A DNA stretch of 64,000 nt from assembly GCF_051466335.1 (NCBI RefSeq), contig NZ_CP195793.1, positions 248,001 through 312,000 of the forward strand. Direction: 5' to 3'. Positions 1 through 8,639 of the stretch are shown one piece after another. The notes under the pieces were generated by a model. That model had not been told where the DNA came from and ran no database searches. It saw only the letters and a program-made list of their open reading frames with translations. Position 1 is the stretch's first letter; every line of letters begins with the position of its first letter. Position numbers and translations under genes: made by a program. This DNA comes from Planctomicrobium sp051466335. Its GTDB lineage: Bacteria > Planctomycetota > Planctomycetia > Planctomycetales > Planctomycetaceae.

Positions 1-923
1 GCAGCAACTCCATAACGGGTATGCGGAATCGCAATATCGACGATCGTTGCACCGAGTTTTCGATACACGTCAATTGCTTGTGTCACCGCTGTAGAAACAT
101 TTACATCCACCCCTTCCCCGAAGTGTTCAGGAACGATGCCGATGCGTAACCCTTCCAGCGGGAGATCGATTGTTCGAGTCCATTCGGGACAGGCGAGATT
201 GGCGGATGTGGAATCTCGCTTATCATGGCCAGCGATGGCTTCCAGAAGTAACGCTGCATCCTTTGCGTTTGTGGCGAAGGGGCCAGCTTGATCCAGCGAA
301 CTCGCGAACGCCAACATTCCATACCGCGAGACGCGGCCGTAAGTCGGTTTCATTCCGACAATTCCGCAGAATGCCGCGGGCTGCCGAATCGATCCACCGG
401 TGTCAGAACCGAGGGCGAGCGGTGCCAGGCCAGCAGCAACCGCAGCGGCGGAACCGCCACTCGAGCCTCCCGGAACCCGCTCCAGATTCCAAGGGTTGTG
501 CGTGCTCTGACAAGCGGAATTTTCAGTCGTCGATCCCATCGCGAACTCATCAAGATTCGTTCGTCCGATGAGGACTGCGTCTTCTTCGCGGAGACGTTGA
601 ATGATGTGTGCATCGTACGGGGGAGCAAAGTTCTCCAGAATTTTGCTGGCGCACGTTGTTTTCCAACCTTTGACGCACAGGTTGTCTTTGATGGCGACCG
701 GGAGGCCAGCGAGTTTTCCAAGCGGCTCACCCGATGCACGTTTGCGATCAATGGCCTCAGCCGATCGCAGGGCTCCTTCGTGATCGACGCTCAGAAACGC
801 TTTGACCTGAGGGTCAATCTGGTCAATACGTTGCAGCTGTTCGCGTACGAGTTCTGTTGCGGAAGCTGTTCCGGATTTAACTGCCGACACCTGATCCCAT
901 GCGGACATTGAAATATGAGACAT
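1..923 (-). CDS. gatA: Asp-tRNA(Asn)/Glu-tRNA(Gln) amidotransferase subunit A (3' part cut off by window edge)
   Basis: The frame stays open from the ATG at 923 to base 1, about 307 residues of an expected 480-500, so the C-terminus lies outside the window. GatA is the glutaminase and amidase subunit of GatCAB, which converts misacylated Glu-tRNA(Gln) or Asp-tRNA(Asn). The amidase-signature triad is visible: Lys in the VAIKDN stretch, the Gly/Ser-rich GGSSGGSAAA segment, and the nucleophile region SDTGGSIRQPA. An AAGGAG ribosome site lies 9 bases before the ATG at 923; a second in-frame ATG at 908 is less well placed. The gene follows gatC by 3 bases, so the two are cotranscribed and probably translationally coupled. 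gatB is not in the window. Confidence 0.95.
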   Translation of the reverse strand, partial: MSHISMSAWDQVSAVKSGTASATELVREQLQRIDQIDPQVKAFLSVDHEGALRSAEAIDRKRASGEPLGKLAGLPVAIKDNLCVKGWKTTCASKILENFAPPYDAHIIQRLREEDAVLIGRTNLDEFAMGSTTENSACQSTHNPWNLERVPGGSSGGSAAAVAAGLAPLALGSDTGGSIRQPAAFCGIVGMKPTYGRVSRYGMLAFASSLDQAGPFATNAKDAALLLEAIAGHDKRDSTSANLACPEWTRTIDLPLEGLRIGIVPEHFGEGVDVNVSTAVTQAIDVYRKLGATIVDIAIPHTRYGVA

Positions 924-926
924 TGG

Positions 927-1220
927 CTAGGCTCCTTCCAGAATCTGAGGCACGAGGAAGTACTTGGCGTTTGACTTGGGAGCATTCGCCAGCGCTTCGG
1001 CTCGGTCGAGAGAAGGAGTCGGTTCATCGGCCCGAAAAACGTTCGTCAAATCGCTCGTATGGGCCATTGGCTCAACACCGGAAGTGTCGATTTCATTCAG
1101 CTGCTCAATGTAATTGAGAATGTTTCCGAGTTCGCCCGCGTATCGTTCTGCGTCCTGTGGGCCAAGTTTCAAGCGTGAGAGACGAGCGACTTTCAACACG
1201 TCTTCAGATGTAAGAGACAT
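927..1220 (-). CDS. gatC: Asp-tRNA(Asn)/Glu-tRNA(Gln) amidotransferase subunit C
   Basis: This is a 97-residue protein of normal GatC length. It shows the family pattern: an N-terminal helix with VARLSRLKL, then ELGNILNYIEQLNEIDTSGVEP, then a PMAHTSDLTNVFRAD segment, ending in YFLVPQILE. GatC wraps around and stabilises GatA in the GatCAB complex. The frame is open upstream to 1466, but that extension has no GatC-like sequence; the ATG at 1220 gives a normal N-terminus. It is the first gene of the gatC-gatA operon, divergent from the MFS gene at 1641. Confidence 0.95.
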   Translation of the reverse strand: MSLTSEDVLKVARLSRLKLGPQDAERYAGELGNILNYIEQLNEIDTSGVEPMAHTSDLTNVFRADEPTPSLDRAEALANAPKSNAKYFLVPQILEGA

Positions 1221-1640
1221 CGAAATCCAGACTTCCATTGATTCAGAAATGACTACTGAGTGCTGGCGATAATCGCACTTCATGGAAGCTGCGACAAGCC
1301 AGTTTGCAGTGCTGCGAAAAAATCCATCGCCGTCGATTCCGTTCGCAAGGAAAAAACCCGTGATGTGCGGCGAGCAGCGGTTTTGGCAGGTGGACGAGGG
1401 CCCTGTTCTCTCACTTTTGAAAATTGAAAAAGTGGACGCGAACCTGTGACGAAGTGTAAGTCTCATTCTACGGAAATCTTATAGCTGCTGATCACAATCC
1501 GAAAAACTCGTGTTATGTTTAGTAGTAGAAAGATTCGATCTTTTCCGCAGAAACAGATCTGTTAGGATTTGCCTTTCCAAACCTACCCAGCACGGCCCCG
1601 CCGGCTTTAAGAGGAGCTTCAGTTCTCTGAAGTTCAATAG
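1221..1640. other. Divergent intergenic region gatC / MFS transporter
   Basis: The 420 bases between two divergent genes hold no convincing gene. The open frame on the minus strand is only the upstream extension of gatC. Promoters for both directions must lie here. A short inverted repeat (AAAGAT, TCG, ATCTTT) occurs near 1530-1544. Confidence 0.5.
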
Positions 1641-2996
1641 ATGTCAAACACTGCTTCCCGGGACGATGCTTCGGGGTCTATTTACAAGACGGCCTTCTGG
1701 CTCGTATTTACAGCGAACGTTTTGTTGTGTGTTGCAAACACCCTGACATTCCGGTTTGCTGAATTCATCAAGTTCCTCGGTGGGAATGAAGAGATCACCG
1801 GGGGAATCGTCGCTGCCGGCTTGTTCGCGTCTCTCGTCTGGAGATACTTCCTCGGTCAGGCTCTGGACCGATTCGGAGTTCGCAATGTCTGGCTCGCCAG
1901 CGTGGCTGCGTACTTGCTCGGAACCGGGATGCAGATGTTCTCTACAGAGATCACCTGGTTGATTTACCTGGCTCGCGGCATTTTCGTGATCGGGTTGGCC
2001 AGCATGTACGCTGCGTCGCTTTCATTCGTGCAAGGATTGGCCCCCCCCTCTCGTCGTACAGAGGTGATCGGAACCTACGGTGCCAGTGGTTTTGTGGGAA
2101 TGATCGCCGGTGCCCAGCTTGGTGACTGGCTCTTTCAAATCTCACCGAATCAGACTCTGTTGTTTCAGATTCTGTTCGGAATCATCTTCGCGATGGGCGT
2201 TGGTCACGGTGTTCTGGCGATTCTCATGACCCGTGGAACGGTTCATGTTCGGCCTTCTGAGAACTCGCCGACTCATACTCTTATTTTGCGATATTTCCCC
2301 TCTTCGATCTTAATTGCCACGGTGATGATGGGGATTGTGTTCTCCGTCACAACAGTCTTCCTGACCCGATATTCGACAGAACTCGGGCTGACCGGACTGC
2401 GTGTCTTCTTCTCGGTGTATGCGATTACAGCGTTCTTGATGCGAATTACCGCCAAGAACTGGAGTCAAATCATGGGACGCCACCGCATGATCGTGGTCGG
2501 CATGCTCGCGCATCCTGTCGCGTTGCTGGCACTTCTGCCGGTGACTGAGGAATGGCATTTTATTCCATCAGCGGCCTGTATTGGTTTTGGTCAGGCGTTG
2601 ATGTTTCCGTGTGTGATTTCCCTGGCAGCGGGTGCGTTTCCGGAACAGAATCGCGGAACTGGAACAGCAATTACCTTGGCAGCAATTGATCTCGGGACAG
2701 TCCTGACCGCTCCGATCGTTGGCTGGTCAATCGATCAGTTCGGATTCCGGGTGATGTACATAAGCGTCAGCCTGGTCGTGCTCGGGACCGTCGCAGCGTA
2801 TGTTTATGCAAAGTGGAACGCTGTCGATTCTGATATCGTTCCAAAAGCAGAGCGTGTCAGACGGGCGCAATTAGGGAAGCGAAATCGTGCTGCTCAAACT
2901 GGCCACACCGTCGCTCCAGCGATGGATCCGGTTCCAGCTGGGCAGCTGAGTGCCGCTAAAGACGTTCCGGTGAAGACCGTCATTCAAGTTGGTTGA
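1641..2996 (+). CDS. MFS transporter
   Basis: A 451-residue integral membrane protein with about twelve hydrophobic segments in two halves, as in the major facilitator superfamily. The loop after the second segment reads GQALDRFGVRN, matching the MFS signature motif A (GxLaDrxGrr). The second half carries a long amphipathic linker (about residues 195-215) before segment seven. The C-terminal 50 residues are hydrophilic and cytoplasmic. The substrate cannot be told from sequence; the overall look is of a drug/sugar-type proton antiporter. It stands alone and ends at a strong intrinsic terminator 40 bases downstream. Confidence 0.85.
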   Translation: MSNTASRDDASGSIYKTAFWLVFTANVLLCVANTLTFRFAEFIKFLGGNEEITGGIVAAGLFASLVWRYFLGQALDRFGVRNVWLASVAAYLLGTGMQMFSTEITWLIYLARGIFVIGLASMYAASLSFVQGLAPPSRRTEVIGTYGASGFVGMIAGAQLGDWLFQISPNQTLLFQILFGIIFAMGVGHGVLAILMTRGTVHVRPSENSPTHTLILRYFPSSILIATVMMGIVFSVTTVFLTRYSTELGLTGLRVFFSVYAITAFLMRITAKNWSQIMGRHRMIVVGMLAHPVALLALLPVTEEWHFIPSAACIGFGQALMFPCVISLAAGAFPEQNRGTGTAITLAAIDLGTVLTAPIVGWSIDQFGFRVMYISVSLVVLGTVAAYVYAKWNAVDSDIVPKAERVRRAQLGKRNRAAQTGHTVAPAMDPVPAGQLSAAKDVPVKTVIQVG

Positions 2997-3039
2997 GATT
3001 TCATCTCCCGCGCTCACATCAACTGAATTCACAAATTAC

Positions 3040-3075
3040 AATGCCTTGTGGTCGTTCTGTCCACAAGGCATTTTT
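3040..3075 (+). terminator. Rho-independent terminator of the MFS gene
   Basis: A perfect 12-bp stem (AATGCCTTGTGG / CCACAAGGCATT) with a 9-base loop (3052-3060) is followed by a T run at 3071-3075. It ends transcription of the MFS gene. It also overlaps a GTG at 3048 that opens the longest frame of the next gene, which argues that translation starts further downstream. Confidence 0.9.
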
Positions 3076-3107
3076 CGTCTTCACTCATCCAGAAGAAGGT
3101 GCACTCC

Positions 3108-3944
3108 GTGAATTCTGATCCGCAGCCAGCACCAAAGTCGAATGGTCGAGAGAATCAGACGAACTATCTGCTGTTGGTTCTCATGATTACCGCCTCCTAC
3201 CTGCTGTTGGCGTATTTAATCATGCCGGGTGTCTGGACACATTACGTTCGCAAGCACCCAGCGATCGACGACATCCCCGGAATTACGCAGACGCACGCAG
3301 GGATTCCGGGCGATCCGGTGAATGTTGCAATCGTCGGAACACACGACGAAATCGTGAATATCATGCTGGCTGCACATTGGTATCCCGCTGACCCCGTCAC
3401 AGTGCAAAGCTCCCTTCGGATCGCGGCTGATACCGTTTTTCGTCGCGAATACGTTGACGCTCCGGTGAGTTCGCTTTATCTGTTTCACCGCAAAGAAGAC
3501 CTCGCTTTTGAACAGCCCGTTGGTGCGGATCCCAAACAGCGGCATCATGTTCGATTTTGGTTGTCGGACAAGAAGGATCCCGACGGTCGGCCATTCTGGT
3601 TCGGTGCAACCACATTCGATCATGGAGTGGGGTTGAGTCACACGACGGGCCAGATTACGCACCACATTTCGGGAAATGTTGACGCAGAACGGAATCGTTT
3701 GAGTCGGGATCTGAATCAGACCGGCCAACTCATCGAACAGTACAGCGAGCCGAGCTTTCACGAGATTCGCGAAGGCCGGAATGGCGGTGGAGACCGGTGG
3801 TGGACAGACGGCGCTCTAATCGTGAGCGTCGTCCGACCGTTCCGGACAAGTATCGCCCCTTCTCTTCCTCAAGGGGGCAAGAACCCTTCTTCAGATGGCA
3901 TTGAGTCCTCTCAGAATTCTTCGAATGTGCAATTGCCTCAATAA
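3108..3944 (+). CDS. LssY C-terminal-domain-like membrane protein
   Basis: The frame runs from 3048, but the first codons lie inside the upstream terminator. The GTG at 3108, preceded by AAGAAGG, is the better start and gives 278 residues. There is one N-terminal transmembrane segment (about residues 20-40, rich in Leu/Ile). The extracytoplasmic domain resembles the LssY C-terminal domain: GDPVNVAIVGTHDEI, an AAHWYPADP turn, a SSLYLFHRKEDLAFEQ stretch and RHHVRFWLSD. The C-terminus of about 40 residues is Ser/Pro/Gln-rich and probably disordered. Proteins with this domain have been linked to secretion or lipid handling, but the biochemical role is unknown. It stands alone. Confidence 0.7.
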   Translation: MNSDPQPAPKSNGRENQTNYLLLVLMITASYLLLAYLIMPGVWTHYVRKHPAIDDIPGITQTHAGIPGDPVNVAIVGTHDEIVNIMLAAHWYPADPVTVQSSLRIAADTVFRREYVDAPVSSLYLFHRKEDLAFEQPVGADPKQRHHVRFWLSDKKDPDGRPFWFGATTFDHGVGLSHTTGQITHHISGNVDAERNRLSRDLNQTGQLIEQYSEPSFHEIREGRNGGGDRWWTDGALIVSVVRPFRTSIAPSLPQGGKNPSSDGIESSQNSSNVQLPQ

Positions 3945-4135
3945 TCTGATGATTTGCATTTATGAAATTGTCAAGAATTTCTTGTAAAACAAATCGTCCA
4001 TTCTACTAAAATTTTACCTGCATTAACGATACGTCGTCCTAATGTTTGACATTTTTCGTTTTGAAACGAATTGCCAAAACTGTTAACATCAACCTTCAGA
4101 CATGCGACGGGCTTCGAAATGAGATGAGATTGGGC

Positions 4136-4157
4136 TCAATCAAGCGCCTTTGATTGA
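4136..4157. promoter_or_regulatory. Inverted repeat in the leader of the 415-aa gene
   Basis: TCAATCAA, a 6-base GC-rich loop, then TTGATTGA form an 8-bp perfect inverted repeat 20 bases before the ATG at 4177. The preceding 3945-4135 is AT-rich and contains CAAGAA-T-TTCTTG at 3972-3984. These could be operator or leader structures; there is no direct evidence. Confidence 0.3.
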
Positions 4158-4176
4158 TCGCAGGTGAGCATTCATT

Positions 4177-5424
4177 ATGGATCATTACATTCGCTTCCAA
4201 CCGGCAGACTCCCCTGCTTCTTCTGGTGAGCCCTTCAAGCAGGCCACGTTCGAGGCTCAGGCGATTACTGTGCTCGCGCCTCTCCAATCAAGTATCGCTG
4301 CAATCTTGCGAACCCTCGGCGGGATCAATCGTCCATCCGCACTTGAGCAACTTCTTCAGATTGATCACACGCTCGCATGGCAACTTGTCAAGGTCGCAGA
4401 AGCGGAAACGCCTTTGGAAGGGGGTGCTCACATCCCATCACGCGTTTCGATGAAGCGGTTTGCCCGGTCGGCTGCGAAGCTGGGAGTCCCCGCAGAGCAA
4501 ACGAAGTCAATGTTACAGGCCTATTCAGACTTCGAAGTGTTGGTGAAAGAGCAGGCGGGGGGGCGGGTTTGCTTCAATTCAATGGCCTCCGCTGCCAGCA
4601 TGGACGAGGGCTGGCATGTTTCGGAGCGTCAACATCGACGAAACATTTTTCGCGGGGTCAGTCATATCGCTGGCATTCAGGCCAGTCTAATGCTGAAAAC
4701 CATGATCTATCGCCGCGGGGGCCAGAGTTCGTTACTCGACGCGATCAGCATCAGCGGGCTCGTTGACCTGCGTCTCCTTTGGAAGATTCCTGAAGTGAAT
4801 GTTTTTCGATCGCGGATTTCGTCGCGCATCGAGGGGGCGAAAATACGGGATCAAACCAAGCGACTTCCCTTGAGTGATCAGGATTCTGTTACCAGCTATG
4901 CGATCACCGATTTTTGCAGCAATCCCAACGCGAATATTCGAATCACCGAAGGAACAGAGGGGTGGATCCTGGGAGATCTCATCGATGCATCCGTCGGCAT
5001 CTCCGGAGAGTCGACGGTCATCTTCGGTTGCCAGTACCTCAATGTTCCGAATCCGACTGGCTTGGACAATTACATGGCTGTGCAGGCGAGCGTTGAAAAG
5101 CCTGTGAAAATGGCGGTGATCGACGTGCTGGCTGAGCCGGGACTCTTCACTGACTGGACCGCAAGTGCCAGTGTTCGGCTCGGAACATCAATGACGGACA
5201 AGACCGCCACACCCTCGGAAGAACGAGTTCTTCCGACTCGAGTGGAACTGCAGCGGCTCGGGACCGGACCAGCCATTCTGAAAGAGTACCCGAATTATCC
5301 AGCATTGATTCATCATGGTGCCAAGCAGGTGGAGTGGGAAGTCAGCACGTACGAGTGCTGGAGACTAAAACTGGAATACCCTTTATTTCAATCTGTAATT
5401 CGCGCACAGTTAACGTCTCAATAA
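4177..5424 (+). CDS. Hypothetical protein, 415 aa, no recognised domain
   Basis: I do not recognise this protein. It has no signal peptide and no transmembrane segment, so it is likely cytoplasmic. The N-terminal part (about 25-110) is helical and includes LEQLLQIDHTLAWQLVKVAE and a basic RVSMKRFARSAAKLG segment, which could be a helix-turn-helix-like or HDOD-like helical bundle. The rest has a mixed composition with several Cys (FCSNPNAN, IFGCQYLN, YECWRLK). The ATG at 4177 is the first start in a long frame. It is alone between the LssY-like gene and the DUF1559 gene, all in the same direction. Codon use looks like that of its neighbours. Confidence 0.6.
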   Translation: MDHYIRFQPADSPASSGEPFKQATFEAQAITVLAPLQSSIAAILRTLGGINRPSALEQLLQIDHTLAWQLVKVAEAETPLEGGAHIPSRVSMKRFARSAAKLGVPAEQTKSMLQAYSDFEVLVKEQAGGRVCFNSMASAASMDEGWHVSERQHRRNIFRGVSHIAGIQASLMLKTMIYRRGGQSSLLDAISISGLVDLRLLWKIPEVNVFRSRISSRIEGAKIRDQTKRLPLSDQDSVTSYAITDFCSNPNANIRITEGTEGWILGDLIDASVGISGESTVIFGCQYLNVPNPTGLDNYMAVQASVEKPVKMAVIDVLAEPGLFTDWTASASVRLGTSMTDKTATPSEERVLPTRVELQRLGTGPAILKEYPNYPALIHHGAKQVEWEVSTYECWRLKLEYPLFQSVIRAQLTSQ

Positions 5425-5538
5425 TCTCAGTAATACGCAGACTCTTAATGAGAATATTAAGGGCAACTTAATAGATGGCAGTTATCACTTCGGTCGAGTT
5501 TTTCATTTCAATTTCCGTCATGCTTTCGGAGAAGTGTT

Positions 5539-6639
5539 ATGTTAACAAGAAGAAGGTTGTCTGGCAGATGTTGCACAAATAGAGATCTCAAGAAAATTGT
5601 TTCGAACTGCTCTGGATTTACATTGATTGAGCTACTGGTTGTGATTGCGATCATTGCCGTGCTGGTTGCTTTGTTATTGCCTGCGGTGCAGCAGGCGCGG
5701 GAAGCAGCGAGACGGTCCCAGTGTGCGAATAATCTGAAGCAGCAGGGTCTGGCGTTGCACAATTTTCATGATGTGTTCAATCGCCTTCCACCTGGATCCG
5801 GAAACAACATGACTCCGTTCGGGAAGTCGACTTCATACGGGTTTGGGCTCTCTTGGCAGGCCTATCTGATGCCGTACCTGGAGTTAGGAACTGGATTCGA
5901 AAAAGGGGACCTGACCGCTCATTTGGGGCAGGCCTTTAACGCAGCGCGAATAGTGAATTCTATTGGAAACGGTGTTGGTTCTCCTCAGTTTTCTGTGTAT
6001 GTCTGTCCGTCCTCCCCTCTGCCACATGTCGCAAAGCAAACCCCTTTCGCGATGGCGAGCGACTACTCCGGAATCGCTGGTGCTGTCGATGGATTTGGCG
6101 GGACGATTGCCCCGACCGGAAAGTCACAATATTGGTCAGGGAATTACTTTGGATGGGCAACCATCAACGGGACGCTCTGTCATAATTCGAAAGTTCGATT
6201 TGGTGACATCACAGATGGAACTACGAACACTCTCGTTGTCGGAGAAATTTCCAACTATTTTTATAAGGATGCCAACACGACAGCGGATTATCGGAATACG
6301 AGTCGCCACGGATTCTACCTCGGAAACAGCGCTTTCTCGACGAATCCGGATTTAACCGATCATCCCTATTACCGAACATTTAGCTTGACGAGCCTCCGGT
6401 ATAAGATGAATCCGGGGAGATCGCAGTTCTTTACGGGAATTGCCAGTACGGGTGTATTTGCAGACGGCAATGGAATTGCGAACGGAGGTTACAATGTTCC
6501 ACTGAACTCCGCGCATACCGGAGGAGTGATGGGGCTGATGGGCGATGGTGGAGTTCGCTTCATTGGCGAGAGCATTGATACTGGAGTCTATGCACGCCTC
6601 GCCGTTCGAAATGACGGGGGTGTTTTGGGTGAGTTCTAG
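5539..6639 (+). CDS. DUF1559 domain-containing prepilin-like protein
   Basis: A 366-residue member of the large planctomycetal DUF1559 family. The N-terminus has a type IV prepilin/pseudopilin cleavage and methylation motif, SGFTLIELLVVIAIIAVLV, followed by LLPAVQQAREAARRSQC and NNLKQQGLALHNFHD, all hallmark sequences. The C-terminus reads SAHTGGVMGLMGDGGVRFI, also diagnostic. A GGAGAAG ribosome site sits before the ATG at 5539. The protein is expected to be processed by a prepilin peptidase and placed in the envelope; its function is unknown. It is followed 60 bases later by a small lipoprotein, the usual partner of this family. Confidence 0.92.
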   Translation: MLTRRRLSGRCCTNRDLKKIVSNCSGFTLIELLVVIAIIAVLVALLLPAVQQAREAARRSQCANNLKQQGLALHNFHDVFNRLPPGSGNNMTPFGKSTSYGFGLSWQAYLMPYLELGTGFEKGDLTAHLGQAFNAARIVNSIGNGVGSPQFSVYVCPSSPLPHVAKQTPFAMASDYSGIAGAVDGFGGTIAPTGKSQYWSGNYFGWATINGTLCHNSKVRFGDITDGTTNTLVVGEISNYFYKDANTTADYRNTSRHGFYLGNSAFSTNPDLTDHPYYRTFSLTSLRYKMNPGRSQFFTGIASTGVFADGNGIANGGYNVPLNSAHTGGVMGLMGDGGVRFIGESIDTGVYARLAVRNDGGVLGEF

Positions 6640-6698
6640 AGCACGACTACCCGGAACATTCGCAGATCTCCCAATTTCTCTGTTCAGGGCCACTGACT

Positions 6699-7100
6699 AT
6701 GACACAGTCTCGATTCTGCGTGCTGCTGGTTTGCAGTCTTGCCATCCACATCGGGTGCACCAAACCTCCTGATTCCCGGTTCGAGCCGACCTACGAGGTC
6801 ACGGGAACCGTCCGCTATGGTGGTAAAGAAATTAAAGACGGCGTGATTCAGTTTACAGCTGAAAAAGATATCGCGAACGGGTCCGAAGGGTTCTCCCGAA
6901 TTCGTGATGGCAACTATCAAGCTTCCGTCACTGTCGGCAAGAAGAAAGTCATCGTGACATCGAGCGTGCCGACTGGTGCATCACTTGATTCAGGGCTCCC
7001 TCTTTACCGGGAGCTTATTCCAGCTCGCTTTAACACAAACTCGACGATTGAAGCGGAAATTAGCGAATCGTCGTTGAATCATGATTTTGATTTGAAATGA
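6699..7100 (+). CDS. Small carboxypeptidase-regulatory-like lipoprotein
   Basis: A 133-residue secreted protein with a signal peptide ending in a lipobox-like AIHIGC, so it is probably lipidated on Cys20. The mature part begins YEVTGTVRYGGKEIKDGVIQF, typical of the beta-sandwich (transthyretin-like / carboxypeptidase regulatory) domain that accompanies DUF1559 genes in planctomycetes. It lies 59 bases after the DUF1559 gene and is very likely cotranscribed with it. The role is unknown; a surface assembly partner is an inference from pairing. Confidence 0.8.
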   Translation: MTQSRFCVLLVCSLAIHIGCTKPPDSRFEPTYEVTGTVRYGGKEIKDGVIQFTAEKDIANGSEGFSRIRDGNYQASVTVGKKKVIVTSSVPTGASLDSGLPLYRELIPARFNTNSTIEAEISESSLNHDFDLK

Positions 7101-7171
7101 ATGTTGATCACCTTGCTGTGATTGAATCGATTGATTGCAGCGTTTTCCGGGCTTGAGAGGTGTCTGACACG

Positions 7172-8443
7172 ATGAGTCGATTGATTACAAGTTTGATGTG
7201 GGCAGCATTGATTGCAACTTTCGTACTGAATGCCGCCTGGTTGCCAGCTCAAGATTCGCCGTCTCCTCCCCAGCAGGAGTTGTCCACGTTCGACGGTACG
7301 GCGACACCTGCCCGGCCGACAGAATTTGCAAATGTCTTTGCGTTACCATATGCGATTTCGGATGAGTATCCGCAGGATCCGGCAGAGTTTGAGCGGATGC
7401 TGACGCTCTTGAAGTCTGCTGGCTTCAACACGGTTTACTGCCCATTTACCGAATGGCGCCATGAGCTATTCAAGAAGCATGGCATGAAGATGATGATCGA
7501 CGTCCTGATCTGGAAGGGCCCGGTTCAGAACGATATCCGCAAAGAAGATCAACGGGTGCGACTCGAAGAGATTTGTAAACAAGTCAAAGGAAGCGACGCT
7601 GTCTGGGGGTATAACCTGTGGAACGAGCGTCTCGATTTTATGGGACCAGCTTCAGGAGTTGACACCTACATCAGCCTGATCCGATCCTGGGATGATACTC
7701 ATCCGATCTGGGTGGGGACTTATCGCAATTACTTTGCGGACTCGTACAAGTTCAAACCGGGGATGAACAGCTGGTATGACTATCACTGGGAGCGTGGACT
7801 CCATTGGAACTTCAGCAACCTGAAGTACTATCGTGATCTCTCCATGAAGAGAGAGTCGGCGATGGGGCGGTGGTTGGGAATCGATGGATGGGACAAGGAT
7901 CTCTACACATTGAATACGTCCATCGCCTATGGGCTCAAAGCTGGAATGTGGTTTATTGGCGGACCTTACAAGGCTCGTGAGCCGGATCTTCAGAAACGCT
8001 GGGACCCGGATTCCCATCTCATCCGATTGGGGCAGCACCTTCGGCCACGATATCAGCTGATTGGAGAGATGGGGCCAGCTGTCGAGGTTTACTGCACCCC
8101 GACGACCAGAACTCCTGATAATAAAGAGAAGGAATCAGGAATTCCTGACAGCGCGACGCCGTTTCCGGAGGAACACTGGTTTCGCGTCGCGCAAGGGGAA
8201 GCTGTCGTCGGCTTCTTTGATCACCCGGACGGATCTGAAATTGCGTACGTCGCCAGCTTAAGAGCTTTTGAGCCGCAGGATCTTCACTTTGAGTTCCATC
8301 CAGAAGCGGGCGTAACTCGGCAGGTGGAGGTGCTCGACCTGGCCACAGGGAATTGGACACCGATCGCGTCGCATCAAGAGTACAAGACGACTGTCCCAAA
8401 TGCGGAAGCGGTGATTCTGCGGTTCCGAGTGGAAGAAAAATGA
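7172..8443 (+). CDS. Secreted TIM-barrel glycosidase-like protein
   Basis: The frame opens with a GTG at 7160, but GAGAGG just before it fits the ATG at 7172 (423 residues). A signal peptide of about 29 residues ends near LPAQ. The body resembles clan GH-A barrels: SAGFNTVYCPFTEW, KMMIDVLIWKGP, and YNLWNERLDF, where Asn-Glu would be the acid/base. Later segments (GMNSWYDYHWERG, SIAYGLKAGMWFIGGP) also suit a barrel. The last 110 residues look like a beta-sandwich (VVGFFDHPDG, VEVLDLATGNW). The second catalytic Glu is not certain by eye, so activity and substrate are open. Confidence 0.6.
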   Translation: MSRLITSLMWAALIATFVLNAAWLPAQDSPSPPQQELSTFDGTATPARPTEFANVFALPYAISDEYPQDPAEFERMLTLLKSAGFNTVYCPFTEWRHELFKKHGMKMMIDVLIWKGPVQNDIRKEDQRVRLEEICKQVKGSDAVWGYNLWNERLDFMGPASGVDTYISLIRSWDDTHPIWVGTYRNYFADSYKFKPGMNSWYDYHWERGLHWNFSNLKYYRDLSMKRESAMGRWLGIDGWDKDLYTLNTSIAYGLKAGMWFIGGPYKAREPDLQKRWDPDSHLIRLGQHLRPRYQLIGEMGPAVEVYCTPTTRTPDNKEKESGIPDSATPFPEEHWFRVAQGEAVVGFFDHPDGSEIAYVASLRAFEPQDLHFEFHPEAGVTRQVEVLDLATGNWTPIASHQEYKTTVPNAEAVILRFRVEEK

Positions 8444-8471
8444 AATAATTCTGTAATCCGCGTATTTCCAG

Positions 8472-8518
8472 AGCGTCTCACCAGATTCTTAGTCGAGTCT
8501 GCTGCGACGCTTTTTTTA
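8472..8518 (+). terminator. Intrinsic terminator of the glycosidase-like gene
   Basis: AGCGTC at 8472-8477 pairs with GACGCT at 8506-8511, with an inner CAGA/TCTG pairing, followed by a run of seven T. It lies 29 bases after the stop codon. Confidence 0.75.
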
Positions 8519-8639
8519 TTGAATCCCGTTTCTGTTTCTTTGATTCGAAAAAAACTGTAGTTTCGTCGTCGACTTTCGACGCTGTTGTTCGTCTATTGAG
8601 TGTTTCAATCGAGAACAAATTCAGAAGTGGGAATGTGCA

